From: Actinoplanes philippinensis
GTDB lineage: Bacteria; Actinomycetota; Actinomycetes; Mycobacteriales; Micromonosporaceae
Assembly: GCF_900113015.1 (NCBI RefSeq)
Contig: NZ_FONV01000002.1
Span: forward strand, 248,001-312,000
Direction of reading: 5' to 3'
DNA: 64,000 bases
Under the pieces are notes generated by a model that made no database searches, had not been told where the DNA came from, and worked only from the letters and a program-made list of their open reading frames with translations. Below, one piece after another: positions 43,254 through 53,037 of the stretch. Positions within the stretch are counted from its first letter, which is position 1, and each line of letters begins with the position of its first letter. A program made the translations under genes and the position numbers.

Positions 43254-44000
43254 TTGACTGAGACCGTGGTCGTGGTGGTTCCGGACGCCGACATCCTGGC
43301 GTCCACGGTGGCGGCACGGCTGACCATCAAGATCATCGACGCGCAGGCGGTGCACGGCACGGCGAGCGTGGTGCTGACCGGCGGCCGGGTCGCGGCGAAG
43401 GTGCTGCGCGCGGTCCGGGAGCTGCCCGCCTCCGCCGCGATCGACTGGTCCCGGGTGGACCTGTGGTGGGGTGACGAGCGGTTCCTGCCGTCCGGCGACC
43501 CGGACCGCAACGAGACCCAGGCCCGCGAGGCGCTGCTGGACAAGCTGCCGCTCGACCCGGCCCGGGTGCACGCCATGCCGGCCTCCGACGGCCCGGACGG
43601 TGAGGACGCGATCGCCGCCGCCGCCCGGTACGCCGCCGATCTGGCCGCCGCGGCCGGGCCGGGCGCCTCGGTGCCCCGCTTCGACGTGCTGATGCTCGGC
43701 GTCGGCGAGGACGGGCACGTGGCGTCGCTCTTCCCCGAGCACCCGGTGCTGCAGGAGACCGGCACGACGGCGGCCACCTTCGACAGCCCGAAGCCGCCGC
43801 CGGTCCGGGTCACCCTCACGCTGCCGACGATCCGGAGCGCCGACGAGGTGTGGCTGATCGCCGCGGGACCGGACAAGGCCGCCCCGATCGGCACGGTGCT
43901 GTCCGGCGGGCATCTGCCGGCGGGGAACGCGACGGGCGTACAGAAGACGCTCTGGCTCTTGGACCAGGCTGCTGCGGCGAACGTTCCCGCTCAGCCGTAA
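43254..44000 (+). CDS. pgl: 6-phosphogluconolactonase
   Basis: A 248-residue lactonase for the second step of the oxidative pentose phosphate pathway. Family segments are LTGGRVAAKVL, WWGDERFLPSGDPDRNETQA (71-90) and MLGVGEDGHVASLFPEHP. The start is a TTG at 43254 with AAGGAG 6 nt upstream; no ATG or GTG nearby is in the right frame and context. It is separated from opcA by 130 bp with two hairpins. A 41-bp tandem repeat follows the stop. Confidence 0.92.
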   Translation: MTETVVVVVPDADILASTVAARLTIKIIDAQAVHGTASVVLTGGRVAAKVLRAVRELPASAAIDWSRVDLWWGDERFLPSGDPDRNETQAREALLDKLPLDPARVHAMPASDGPDGEDAIAAAARYAADLAAAAGPGASVPRFDVLMLGVGEDGHVASLFPEHPVLQETGTTAATFDSPKPPPVRVTLTLPTIRSADEVWLIAAGPDKAAPIGTVLSGGHLPAGNATGVQKTLWLLDQAAAANVPAQP

Positions 44001-44060
44001 CCGGCCGGGGTGGTGGCTCGCGGCGCGATGCGCGCCGCGAGCCGCTCGGTCCCGGAAGGC

Positions 44061-44370
44061 GTCCGACCACACCGCGGGTCATTCCGGGCCGCCGGAAGGC
44101 GTCCGACCGCGCCACGGAGACATTCCGGGCCACCAGGAGCCGTCCGACCGCGCCACGGAGACATTCCGGGCCACCAGGAGCCGTCCGACCACGCCACGGA
44201 GACATTCCGGGCCACCAGGAGCCGTCCGGCCACGCCACGGAGACATTCCGGGCCACCAGGAGCCGTCCGACCACGCCACGGAGACATTCCGGGCCGCCAG
44301 GAGCCGTCCGACCACGCCACGGAGACATTCCGGGCTGACCGGAGCCGTCCGACCGCGCCGTGGGTCACCG
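44061..44370. repeat. 41-bp tandem repeat array (minisatellite)
   Basis: Units begin GTCCG at 44061, 44101, 44142, 44183, 44224, 44265, 44306 and 44347. The inner ones are exactly 41 bp apart and share GCCACGGAGACATTCCGGGC. The first (40 bp) and last units are degenerate. As 41 is not a multiple of three, all three frames are cycled and the open frames through it encode 41-residue repeats with no sign of a real gene. It fills the 408-bp convergent gap after pgl. Confidence 0.9.
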
Positions 44371-44408
44371 TGAAAAGCCCGGCCACCGCCTGAACATGGC
44401 GTGAGTCA

Positions 44409-44858
44409 CTATGAAGGGCCGGATCCCGGGGTTGCCTTCGGCGGCGGGCCGGCCGTCTCGGCGCCCGGCGTCGCCTCGGGCACGCCGGTGACCGCCTCCT
44501 TCTCCGTCGAGCGGGACGGCGTGCCCGGTGGGGCCGACCCGCGCGAGACCGACGGTGTGGGGTCGGTGGCCTTGGTGGACGGCTTGGCCGGGGTCGAGGG
44601 CGCCGACGGCGCGGTGGTCACGGGGTTCGCCGGCTGGACCGGTGTGGGCTCGGGTGAGCCGGGGCCCAGCGCGAGGGCCAACGCCACGGCGGCGACCGCC
44701 ACCCCGGCCGGCAGCGGCAGCCAGCGCCACAGGCGCAGCCGTTCGCGGGGCGCCGCAACGGTCGGCGGCGTCCCGAATCTCAGCCGCTCCTGGGTGATCT
44801 GACCGGCTCGGGCGGCCAGCGCGCTGCGCAGCCGCAGTTCCAACTCGTCGGTCACCAC
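44409..44858 (-). CDS. single-span membrane protein downstream of the ECF sigma factor
   Basis: A 149-residue protein: a cytoplasmic N-terminus of about 48 residues (LELRLRSALAARAGQITQER), one membrane helix (LPLPAGVAVAAVALALALG, about 47-65), then an extracytoplasmic Pro/Thr/Ser/Ala-rich tail. The layout resembles a small anti-sigma factor, but no zinc HxxxCxxC motif is present. Its start overlaps the sigma-factor stop (GTGGTGA; GTG at 44858 or 44855), so it is made with the sigma factor and could control it. Confidence 0.7.
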   Translation of the reverse strand: MVTDELELRLRSALAARAGQITQERLRFGTPPTVAAPRERLRLWRWLPLPAGVAVAAVALALALGPGSPEPTPVQPANPVTTAPSAPSTPAKPSTKATDPTPSVSRGSAPPGTPSRSTEKEAVTGVPEATPGAETAGPPPKATPGSGPS

Positions 44859-45484
44859 TCCCCCAATGGACCTTCATCGGCCTGCCGGGCCGCCGGATCC
44901 CCGGCACGCGGGGCGTGGCCCAGTCGTGCGCGCAGGATGGACAGCGCGCGGTGCGCCGTCGACTTGACGGTGCCTCGGGACACCCGCAGCGTGTCGGCGA
45001 TCTCCGCCTCGGACAGCTCCGACCAGTAGCGCAGCACCAGCACCTGGCGCTGCCGTGCGGTCAGCCCGCGCAGCGCCGCGAGCATCTCCCGGTCGCCGAC
45101 GCCGAGCAGCGCCTCGTCCTCCGCCGCCGGAAAGTTCTCCGGCGGCGGAGGCAGATAGGCGCGAGCGGTGCGGCGCCGGCGCAGGGCCGAGCGCGCCGCG
45201 TTCGTCACACCGGTGATGAGGTACGCGTTCGGGTCCGTCACCCCGCGCAGGTCGGGCCCGTGCCGCCGATAGAGGGCGGTGAACACGTCCTGCACGATGT
45301 CCTCCGCGGTGGGCAGGTCGTCGACCATCAGCACCGCCAGCCGCACCATGCTGAGCCGCCGGCTGTGGTAGAGCTCGTTGATCGCCGGCGGCGTCTCCGG
45401 GACGCCACGACCGGCCGCCCGCACACCGGCGGAGAGTCCGCGCAGCCAGGCGCGCAGCGAAGGAAACGGCAGAACGGAGATCAC
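44852..45484 (-). CDS. ECF-family RNA polymerase sigma factor
   Basis: A 210-residue extracytoplasmic-function sigma factor with region 2 (RLAVLMVDDLPTAEDIVQDV, with the FTALYRRHG that follows) and region 4 (LTARQRQVLVLRYWSELSEA, then EIADTLRVSRGTVKSTAHRA). A linker of about 50 residues with PPPPEN joins them. It resembles the actinobacterial SigE-type group. The GTG at 45484 is used; longer frames upstream run through the secreted-protein gene and are not credible. It is flanked by a secreted repeat protein and a membrane protein on the same strand. Confidence 0.85.
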   Translation of the reverse strand: MISVLPFPSLRAWLRGLSAGVRAAGRGVPETPPAINELYHSRRLSMVRLAVLMVDDLPTAEDIVQDVFTALYRRHGPDLRGVTDPNAYLITGVTNAARSALRRRRTARAYLPPPPENFPAAEDEALLGVGDREMLAALRGLTARQRQVLVLRYWSELSEAEIADTLRVSRGTVKSTAHRALSILRARLGHAPRAGDPAARQADEGPLGEW

Positions 45485-45533
45485 AGGCGCAGCCCCGGGG
45501 GTCGAGTGACGGGAACGAACGGTACCTTCCGGA

Positions 45534-45962
45534 TCAGCGGGCGCGCGACGGCGTGGCGGCCGGCTTGCCCGTCGCCGGAGTCGCGGCCGGCTTACCCGTC
45601 GCGGGGGTGGCGGCCGGACCCTTGCCCGGGGTGACGGCCGGCTTGCCCGTCGCCGGAGTCGCGGCCGGCTTGCCCGTCGCCGGGGAGGCGGTCGGCTTGT
45701 GACTGGTCTTGGCCGGCTGCGACGGCGCCGGGGTCTCCGCGATCGGCGACGTCGCTCGCGTCGACGCGGTGGGGGCCGGGGTCTCCGCGATCGGCGACGT
45801 CGCCGGCTTCGACGGGGCCGGGGTCTCCGCGATCGGCGTCGTCGCCGGCTTGGACGGCGCGGGCGCACTGTCGTCGGCGAAGGCGTTGGCCGACAGACCG
45901 GCGATGCCCAGCACGGTCACGGCGCCGACGGTGAGGACCAGGCCACGGGTCGAGATTCGCAT
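45534..45962 (-). CDS. secreted Pro/Ala/Thr-rich repeat protein
   Basis: A 142-residue protein. Residues 1-29 are a signal peptide (RGLVLTVGAVTVLGIAGLSA, cleavage near NAFA-DD). The rest is low-complexity: three copies of an SPIAETPAP-type unit, then several of ATGKPAATP. There is no folded domain, so it is probably an extended cell-wall or surface spacer. GCAGGAGAT precedes the ATG. The ECF sigma gene follows after about 50 bp, suggesting one cell-envelope stress unit. Confidence 0.75.
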   Translation of the reverse strand: MRISTRGLVLTVGAVTVLGIAGLSANAFADDSAPAPSKPATTPIAETPAPSKPATSPIAETPAPTASTRATSPIAETPAPSQPAKTSHKPTASPATGKPAATPATGKPAVTPGKGPAATPATGKPAATPATGKPAATPSRAR

Positions 45963-46053
45963 CGGATCTCCTGCTCGTTGGGGTGTTGTCGCAGGAGTAG
46001 ACGCGCGGCTCGCCGGAAGGTTGGCGCTTCGGAAGTGACGCGCGCCACAGATC

Positions 46054-46059
46054 TAGGCT
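46054..46059 (+). promoter_or_regulatory. -10 box, leaderless start of the GNAT gene
   Basis: TAGGCT ends 7 nt before the ATG at 46067, without a Shine-Dalgarno sequence. Confidence 0.5.
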
Positions 46060-46066
46060 TCGATGC

Positions 46067-46669
46067 ATGCAGCCGTTCATTCGCGCCTACCGGCCCACCG
46101 ACCTCGACGCGATCTACGACATCTGCGTGCGTACCGCCGCCTCCGGTGGTGACGCCCGCGGCAGGCACACCTCCGACCGCATGCTCGGCGACGTCTGGGC
46201 CGTTCCGTATGTGACACGCGAACCGGAACACGCGCACGTCCTCGACGACGGCGCCGGCGCGGCCGTCGGCTACATCCTGGGAACCGCGGACACCGTGGCG
46301 TTCGTGAAGTGGTTCCGGGAGGAGTGGATCCCGGAGAAGGCCGGGACGTTCGCGGCCGACGACCCGCGCGACCGGGAGCTGGCCGCCGTCTTCAACTCGC
46401 CGGAGAAGATGGTCCGGCCCGAGTTCGCCGATTACCCGGCTCACCTGCACATCGACGTGCTCCCCGCGTGGCAGGGTCAGGGCCGCGGCCGCGCGCTGAT
46501 GGCGGCCTTCCTGGCCGGGCTGCGCGCCGCCGGGGTGGAGCGCGTGCACCTGGGCATGGCCGCCGAGAACACCGGCGCCTACGCCTTCTACCGCAAACTG
46601 GGCTTCCACGACATCGCGGTGCCGAACCCGGGCGCCCGCTTCGTGGGCCGCGACACCGGCCCGGTGTGA
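46067..46669 (+). CDS. GNAT-family N-acetyltransferase
   Basis: A 200-residue acetyltransferase. The acetyl-CoA-binding motif A is LHIDVLPAWQGQGRGRALM (about residues 126-144), followed by motif B GMAAENTGAYAFYRKLGFHD. The N-terminus FIRAYRPTDLDAIYDICVRT is like the GNAT domain found with O-GlcNAcase proteins. The acceptor is unknown. Its last codons (GRDTGPV) form the first, degenerate unit of the 27-bp tandem repeat that follows the stop. Confidence 0.86.
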   Translation: MQPFIRAYRPTDLDAIYDICVRTAASGGDARGRHTSDRMLGDVWAVPYVTREPEHAHVLDDGAGAAVGYILGTADTVAFVKWFREEWIPEKAGTFAADDPRDRELAAVFNSPEKMVRPEFADYPAHLHIDVLPAWQGQGRGRALMAAFLAGLRAAGVERVHLGMAAENTGAYAFYRKLGFHDIAVPNPGARFVGRDTGPV

Positions 46670-46775
46670 CCGGGCCGCAACACCAGCCCAGTGCGACCGG
46701 GCCGCAACACCAGCCCAGTATCACCGCGCCGCGACACCAGCCCAGTGTCACCGGGCCGCAACACCAGCCCGGTGT
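46668..46775. repeat. 27-bp tandem repeat after the GNAT gene
   Basis: Four 27-bp units start at 46668, 46695, 46722 and 46749 (core GGGCCGCAACACCAGCCC). A degenerate unit lies in the last codons of the GNAT gene (about 46641-46667), so the array seems to have grown from its 3' end into the convergent gap before rbpA. Confidence 0.88.
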
Positions 46776-46828
46776 GACCGGCTGACGATCGGCTGACCGG
46801 CCGCCCCGCCCGGCCGGTCAGCTGTCGA

Positions 46829-47170
46829 TCATTCGCCGCGTCGCTGACGGACCTTGGCGAGCGCCTCGGCGAGGATCGCCGCAGCGTCCTCCTCGGAGCG
46901 CCGCTCCTTCACATACGCCAGATGCGACTTGTACGGCTCGGTCCGCGCGCGGCCCGGCGGGTTGGACGGGTCGAGGCCGGCCGGCTGCCCACAGCGCGGA
47001 CAGTCCCAGGTCTCGGGGTTAGCAGCCTCGGCCGCGAACCAGATGATGCTGTCGTGACCGGCCGCGCAGTAGTAGGTCACCTGCCTGCGCGGTGCGGGTT
47101 CGCTGCGCTCGTCGGGTCGCATCGGGCTGGATCCGATACGGCTGCCGCGAATAGCGCTGCCACTGGACAC
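46829..47170 (-). CDS. rbpA: RNA polymerase-binding protein RbpA
   Basis: A 113-residue RbpA, the actinobacterial activator that binds RNA polymerase and the main sigma factor and stabilises open complexes. The core shows Cys35 and His39 (YYCAAGHD) and Cys57/Cys60 (WDCPRCG), then the basic linker and C-terminal sigma-binding helix (EPYKSHLAYVKERRSEEDAA). The GTG at 47170 with ACAGGAG 8 nt upstream is chosen; the longer frame reads back toward the secG terminator. Confidence 0.93.
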   Translation of the reverse strand: MSSGSAIRGSRIGSSPMRPDERSEPAPRRQVTYYCAAGHDSIIWFAAEAANPETWDCPRCGQPAGLDPSNPPGRARTEPYKSHLAYVKERRSEEDAAAILAEALAKVRQRRGE

Positions 47171-47261
47171 GGACGTCACTCCTGTCTCGAGGGGCTTCTC
47201 CAAAGGAGCCGTCCGGTCCCGGGGATCTCGCGAGGGGCAGCGCGAACCGGACAGCGGGAAC

Positions 47262-47296
47262 AAAAAACCGCACGGCCGGAGAAACCGGCCGCGCGG
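47262..47296 (-). terminator. rho-independent terminator of secG
   Basis: A 12-bp stem with one G-T pair (47268-47279 with 47285-47296) and loop of 5 nt, followed on the minus strand by TTTTTT. It is the clearest intrinsic terminator in the window, 25 bp past the secG stop, and separates secG from rbpA. Confidence 0.92.
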
Positions 47297-47321
47297 CAGA
47301 TTGTACGACTACGAGGCGCCG

Positions 47322-47585
47322 TCAGGCGATCTGGACTTTCAGCCAGAAGCCGAGCCCGACGATGCAGGCGAACCAGATGATTCCCACCAGAACGGTGTAA
47401 CGGTCCAGGTTTTTCTCCGCGACCGAGGAGCCGGCCAGGCTGGAGGTAACGCCGCCACCGAACATGCTCGACATGCCGCCACCCTTGCCACGGTGCAGCA
47501 GGATCAGCAGGGTCAGCAGAATGCTGGTGATGATCAGCAACACGATCAACGTGTAAGCGAACGCGATCGGCATCGTCGGGTTCAT
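47322..47585 (-). CDS. secG: preprotein translocase subunit SecG
   Basis: An 87-residue membrane protein with two helices (AFAYTLIVLLIITSILLTLL and YTVLVGIIWFACIVGLGFWL) joined by the conserved HRGKGGGMSSMFGGG loop and SSVAEKNLDR. It belongs to the SecYEG protein-export channel. The ATG at 47585 is listed; GAGGA touches it, so the second ATG at 47573 (MPIAFAYT) is a good alternative. It follows tpiA, as in other actinobacteria. Confidence 0.93.
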   Translation of the reverse strand: MNPTMPIAFAYTLIVLLIITSILLTLLILLHRGKGGGMSSMFGGGVTSSLAGSSVAEKNLDRYTVLVGIIWFACIVGLGFWLKVQIA

Positions 47586-47621
47586 TCCTCTCGAAGGGCA
47601 ACAGCCGTCCCACAATAGCGG

Positions 47622-47650
47622 GTGCCCGGCCGCAAGATACGACCGGGCAC
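47622..47650 (-). terminator. hairpin after tpiA
   Basis: An 8-bp stem GTGCCCGG/CCGGGCAC (47622-47629 with 47643-47650) with a 13-nt loop, between tpiA and secG. No T-run, so termination may be partial. Confidence 0.45.
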
Positions 47651-47663
47651 GCGCCAATTACTG

Positions 47664-48455
47664 TCAGCGTGCGACGTGCTCCGGGAAACGCACGATGGAG
47701 GCGAACTCCTCGGCGTCCAGGCTGGCGCCGCCGACCAGGGCGCCGTCCACGTCGGGCTTGGCCATGATCTGCGCGATGTTGCCCGACTTGACCGATCCGC
47801 CGTACTGGATGCGGACCACGTCGGCCACCTCGGCGCCGAACTTCTCCAGCAGCCGGGCCCGGATCGCGCCACAGACCTCCTGGGCGTCCTCCGGCGTCGC
47901 GGTCTTGCCGGTGCCGATCGCCCAGACCGGCTCGTACGCGATGACGATCTGCTTGAGCTGCTCGGTCTTGAGCCCCTCGAGACCGGCGTCCACCTGGGCG
48001 AGCACGTGCTCGACCTGGTTGCCGGCCTCACGGATCTCCAGGCCCTCGCCGACGCAGAAGATCGGCACGAGACCGGCCGCGAACGCCGCCTTGTTCTTGG
48101 CGTTGATCAGCTCGTCGGACTCGTTGTGGTACTCGCGGCGCTCGGAGTGCCCGACCACCACGTAGGTGGCGCCGAGCTTCGCCAGGAAGGCCCCGGCGAT
48201 CTCACCCGTGTACGCCCCGCCGTTGTGCTGCGAGATGTCCTGAGCGCCGTAGACGATCGCCAGCTTGTCGCCCTCGATCGCGGTCTGCACGGTGCGCAGG
48301 TCGGTGAACGGGGGCAGCACCACGGTCTCGACCGCGGCCAGCTGCTCGGCGGTCAGGCTGGCGGCCAGTTTCTGCACCAGGAGATTGGCCTCGTAGTGGT
48401 TGAGGTTGCTCTTCCAGTTGCCGGCGATGATCGGCTTGCGGGTCACGTCACCCAT
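47664..48455 (-). CDS. tpiA: triosephosphate isomerase
   Basis: A 263-residue TIM-barrel enzyme of glycolysis. Catalytic residues are Lys15 in [10 protein letters not shown], His in [11 protein letters not shown] (about 100) and Glu in [17 protein letters not shown] (about 175). The phosphate loop YGGSVKSGN and [14 protein letters not shown] are present. The ATG shares its A with the TGA of pgk (TGATG), so it is the third gene of gap-pgk-tpiA. Confidence 0.96.
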   Translation of the reverse strand: MGDVTRKPIIAGNWKSNLNHYEANLLVQKLAASLTAEQLAAVETVVLPPFTDLRTVQTAIEGDKLAIVYGAQDISQHNGGAYTGEIAGAFLAKLGATYVVVGHSERREYHNESDELINAKNKAAFAAGLVPIFCVGEGLEIREAGNQVEHVLAQVDAGLEGLKTEQLKQIVIAYEPVWAIGTGKTATPEDAQEVCGAIRARLLEKFGAEVADVVRIQYGGSVKSGNIAQIMAKPDVDGALVGGASLDAEEFASIVRFPEHVAR

Positions 48456-49651
48456 CACTTCTCCAGAGCGGCGACGCCCGGCAGCGTCTTGCCTTCGAGG
48501 TACTCCAGGGACGCGCCCCCACCGGTGGAGATGTGGCCGAACGCCGACTCGTCGAGGCCGAGCGTGCGCACCGCGGCCGCGGAGTCGCCACCGCCGACGA
48601 CCGAGAAGCCGTCGATCTTGGTGATCGCCTCGGCCACGCCACGGGTGCCCGCGGCGAACGGCGCCAGCTCGAACACGCCCATCGGCCCGTTCCAGAAGAC
48701 GGTCTTCGCACCGGCGATCGCCGACGCGAACAGCTCCGTGGACTTCGGGCCGATGTCGAGGCCCAGCCGGTCGGCCGGGATGCCCGAGGCGTCGACGACG
48801 TCGTGAGCGGCGTCGGCCGAGAACTCGGCGGCGGCCACCACGTCGACGGGCAGGACGATCCGGCCCTGCGCCTGCTCCAGCAGGTCGGCGCAGACCGCGA
48901 CCATCTCGTCCTCGAGCAGCGACTTGCCGACCTCGTGGCCCTGGGCCTTGAGGAAGGTGAAGCACATGCCGCCACCGACGAGCAGCTTGTCCACCTTGGG
49001 CAGCAGCGCCTGGATGACGGCGAGCTTGTCGGAGACCTTCGAGCCGCCGAGCACGACGACGTAGGGCTGCTCCGGGCTCTCCGACACCTTCTTGAGGACC
49101 TCGACCTCCTTGAGGACGAGACCACCGGCGTAGTGCGGCAGGCGGGCCGGCACGTCGAACACCGAGGCGTGCTTGCGGTGCACCGCGCCGAACGCGTCGT
49201 CGACGTAGAAGTCGGCGAACGCGGCCAGCTGGTCCGCGAAGGCGCCACGCTCGGCGTCGTCCTTCGAGGTCTCGCCGGCGTTGAAGCGCAGGTTCTCCAG
49301 CAGGAGGACCTGGCCGTCGGCGAGCGCCTCGACCTTGGCCCGGGCGTCGTCGCCGACGGTGTCGGAAGCGAAGACCACCGACGAGCCGAGCAGCTCGCCG
49401 AGACGGGTCGCCACCGGGGCCAGAGTGAACTTGGGGTCCGGCGCGCCCTTCGGGCGGCCCAGGTGGGACGCCACGATCACGCGGGCGCCCGCGTCACGCA
49501 GGGCGATCAGCGTCGGCAGGACCGCGCGGGCGCGGCCGTCGTCGCTGATGACGCCCGGGTTGGCTTTGTCGAACGGGACGTTCAGGTCGGCGCGCACGAA
49601 CACGCGCCGACCCGAGACACCCTCGCCGAGCAGGTCGTCGAGAGTCTTCAT
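48455..49651 (-). CDS. pgk: phosphoglycerate kinase
   Basis: A 398-residue glycolytic kinase. Family segments are [13 protein letters not shown] (16-28), [30 protein letters not shown] and, in the nucleotide domain, [11 protein letters not shown] and [11 protein letters not shown]. The ATG at 49651 begins 8 bp after the gap stop and has only a weak Shine-Dalgarno site, which suggests translational coupling to gap. Confidence 0.96.
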   Translation of the reverse strand: MKTLDDLLGEGVSGRRVFVRADLNVPFDKANPGVISDDGRARAVLPTLIALRDAGARVIVASHLGRPKGAPDPKFTLAPVATRLGELLGSSVVFASDTVGDDARAKVEALADGQVLLLENLRFNAGETSKDDAERGAFADQLAAFADFYVDDAFGAVHRKHASVFDVPARLPHYAGGLVLKEVEVLKKVSESPEQPYVVVLGGSKVSDKLAVIQALLPKVDKLLVGGGMCFTFLKAQGHEVGKSLLEDEMVAVCADLLEQAQGRIVLPVDVVAAAEFSADAAHDVVDASGIPADRLGLDIGPKSTELFASAIAGAKTVFWNGPMGVFELAPFAAGTRGVAEAITKIDGFSVVGGGDSAAAVRTLGLDESAFGHISTGGGASLEYLEGKTLPGVAALEK

Positions 49652-49659
49652 GGTGAAGA

Positions 49660-50981
<1,322 letters not shown>

Positions 50982-51962
50982 TCAGCAGGCCATCATCTCC
51001 GGGGTCACGGCGGCCTCGGTGTCCGGGATCCCGAGATCACGGGCCCGCTTGTCGGCCAGCGCCAGCAGCCGCCGGATCCGGCCGGCGATCGCGTCCTTGG
51101 TCAGCGGCGGGTCGGCCAGGGCGCCCAGCTCCTCCAGCGAGGCCTGACGATGCTCCAGGCGCAGGCGGCCGGCCGACGTCAGATGGTTCGGCGCGTCCTC
51201 GGAGAGGATCTCCAGCGCGCGGGTGACCCGGGCCGCGGCCGCGACCGCCGCGCGGGCCGAGCGCCGCAGGTTCGCGTCGTCGAAGTTGGCCAGCCGGTTC
51301 GCGGTGGCGCGCACCTCACGGCGTACCCTCCGCTCCTCCCAGGCCAGGACGCTGGAATGCGCGCCGACCCGGGTGAGCAGCGCGGCGATCGCGTCGCCGT
51401 CCTTGATCACCACCCGGTCGACGCCGCGCACCTCGCGGTCCTTCGCGGTGATGCCGATCCGCCGCGCCGCGCCGCGCAGCGCCAGCGCCGCCTCCGGCCC
51501 CGGGCAGGTGATCTCCAGGGCGCTGGAGCGGCCCGGCTCGGTGAGCGAGCCGTGCGCCATGAAGGCGCCCCGCCACGCCGCCACCGAGCAGCACACGTTG
51601 CCGCTCACCACGTGCTGGGGCAGGCCCCGGACCGGACGGCCGCGCACGTCGAGCAGGCCGGTCTGGCGGGCCAGCACCTCGCCGTCCTTGACGATCCGGA
51701 CGATGTAGTGGCTGCCCTTGCGCAGGCCGCCGGAGGCCAGCACGTGCACCTCGCTGGGGTAGCCGTAGACGTCGGCGATCTCCCGCCGCAGCCGCCGGGC
51801 CACCGCGCCGGTGTCCAGCTCGGCCTCGACGACCACCCGGCCGGAGACGATGTGCAGCCCTCCGGCGAAACGCAGCAGCGCCGCCATCTCCGCCCGGCGG
51901 CAACAGGGCTTGGGCACGTCGACCCGGCTCAGCTCGTCCTTGACCGCTGCCGTCATCGCCAT
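50982..51962 (-). CDS. whiA: DNA-binding regulator WhiA
   Basis: A 326-residue WhiA, which combines a degenerate LAGLIDADG homing-endonuclease-like domain (about residues 20-215; [37 protein letters not shown]) with a C-terminal helix-turn-helix ([21 protein letters not shown], near 290-315). In Streptomyces it drives sporulation-specific cell division with WhiB; other bacteria use it in division and metabolism. GAGGTG lies 8 nt before the ATG. It follows rapZ-yvcK, the standard order. Confidence 0.95.
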   Translation of the reverse strand: MAMTAAVKDELSRVDVPKPCCRRAEMAALLRFAGGLHIVSGRVVVEAELDTGAVARRLRREIADVYGYPSEVHVLASGGLRKGSHYIVRIVKDGEVLARQTGLLDVRGRPVRGLPQHVVSGNVCCSVAAWRGAFMAHGSLTEPGRSSALEITCPGPEAALALRGAARRIGITAKDREVRGVDRVVIKDGDAIAALLTRVGAHSSVLAWEERRVRREVRATANRLANFDDANLRRSARAAVAAAARVTRALEILSEDAPNHLTSAGRLRLEHRQASLEELGALADPPLTKDAIAGRIRRLLALADKRARDLGIPDTEAAVTPEMMAC

Positions 51963-52020
51963 CGTGTTGTCACCTCATGCGCCGGATCTTGAACGGTGTG
52001 TGTCCGCACTACGTCTGTAA

Positions 52021-53037
52021 TCAACGAGTGGCGCCCAATACTGGCACCAGGGCCGCGCCCAATGACTCAGGATCATGCCGTGGGCTCCCGTCCGCAACGG
52101 CCACGGGCACCAGAACGAGATCCGCGCCCAGATCGTGAGCGGCCGCCCGGACCGGCTCGGGCTCGCCCACCCACTTCGCGTCGGCGAGAACCGTGTCGAC
52201 CCGGAGCTGTGGAAGGTACCAGTGGAGCGCCGCCAGATGATCAGCGGTGGACAGCCCCGCCGTCTCCCGGTCCGGGCTCAGGTTGAGGGTGACCAGCCGG
52301 CGCGCCGGGCTCGCCACGATCGCCGCGGCCAGCGCGGGGACCAGCAGGTGCGGGAGGACGCTCGTATACCAGCTGCCGGGCCCGAAGATCAGCCAGTCGG
52401 CGGCACGGACCGCGTCGATCACCTCGGGGCACACCGGCGGGTCCCGGGGCACCAGCCGCAGCGACGTCACCCGGCCGTCGGCGACCGCCACCGAGTGCTG
52501 GCCGGCGATGGTCACGTGGCTGCCGTCGGCCGCCACCACGTCGGCCTCGATGCCGACCGCGTGCCGGGCCATCGGCAGCACCCGGCCGCGCGCGCCGACC
52601 ATCTCGGCGGCGTGGTCCAGCGCGGCCACCGGGTCGCCGAGCATCTCGATCAGCCCGAGCAGCAGCAGGTTGCCGACCGCGTGCCCGGCCAGGGTGTCCT
52701 CGCTGCGGTCGGCGCGCCGCTCGATCCGGGGGCCACGGCCCTCGGCGGGCGTCGGCACCGCCATCGACATGGCGGCGAACCGGTGCTGCATGAGGCGTGC
52801 GGTGAGCCGGTGGGTGGGATGGTCGTCGGCCAGCGCCGCGAGCGCCTGCCGCAGGTCGCCCGGGGGCAGCAGCGCGTCCCGCTCGACCCGCAGCCGGCCG
52901 CTGGATCCGCCGTCGTCACCGACCGTGACGATCGCGGTGATCTCCAGGTCGAGGTCGCGCGCGCTGTGCCGCAGGGCGCGCAGCGACGCGCCCAGCCCGT
53001 GTCCGCCGCCGAAGGCGACCACCCGGATCGCCGTCAC
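52021..53037 (-). CDS. yvcK: YvcK-family gluconeogenesis / morphology factor
   Basis: A 338-residue YvcK (GlmR/CuvA) protein. It starts VVAFGGGHGLGASLRALR, the Gly-rich nucleotide-sugar-binding motif, and has VGDDGGSSGRLR and LIFGPGSWYTSVLPHLLVP. Homologues bind UDP-GlcNAc and link carbon metabolism to cell-wall synthesis. The GTG overlaps the rapZ stop (GTGA). It is the middle gene of rapZ-yvcK-whiA. Confidence 0.93.
   Translation of the reverse strand: MTAIRVVAFGGGHGLGASLRALRHSARDLDLEITAIVTVGDDGGSSGRLRVERDALLPPGDLRQALAALADDHPTHRLTARLMQHRFAAMSMAVPTPAEGRGPRIERRADRSEDTLAGHAVGNLLLLGLIEMLGDPVAALDHAAEMVGARGRVLPMARHAVGIEADVVAADGSHVTIAGQHSVAVADGRVTSLRLVPRDPPVCPEVIDAVRAADWLIFGPGSWYTSVLPHLLVPALAAAIVASPARRLVTLNLSPDRETAGLSTADHLAALHWYLPQLRVDTVLADAKWVGEPEPVRAAAHDLGADLVLVPVAVADGSPRHDPESLGAALVPVLGATR

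Noticed and set aside
43816..44393. Long frames on both strands across the 41-bp repeats
   Set aside because: All frames are open because the unit has no stop codons. They run through the convergent gap and into pgl without a start signal.
45485..45868. Arg/Pro-rich N-terminal extension of the ECF sigma factor
   Set aside because: It is the shadow of the secreted repeat protein gene in another frame; sigma region 2 begins well after GTG 45484.
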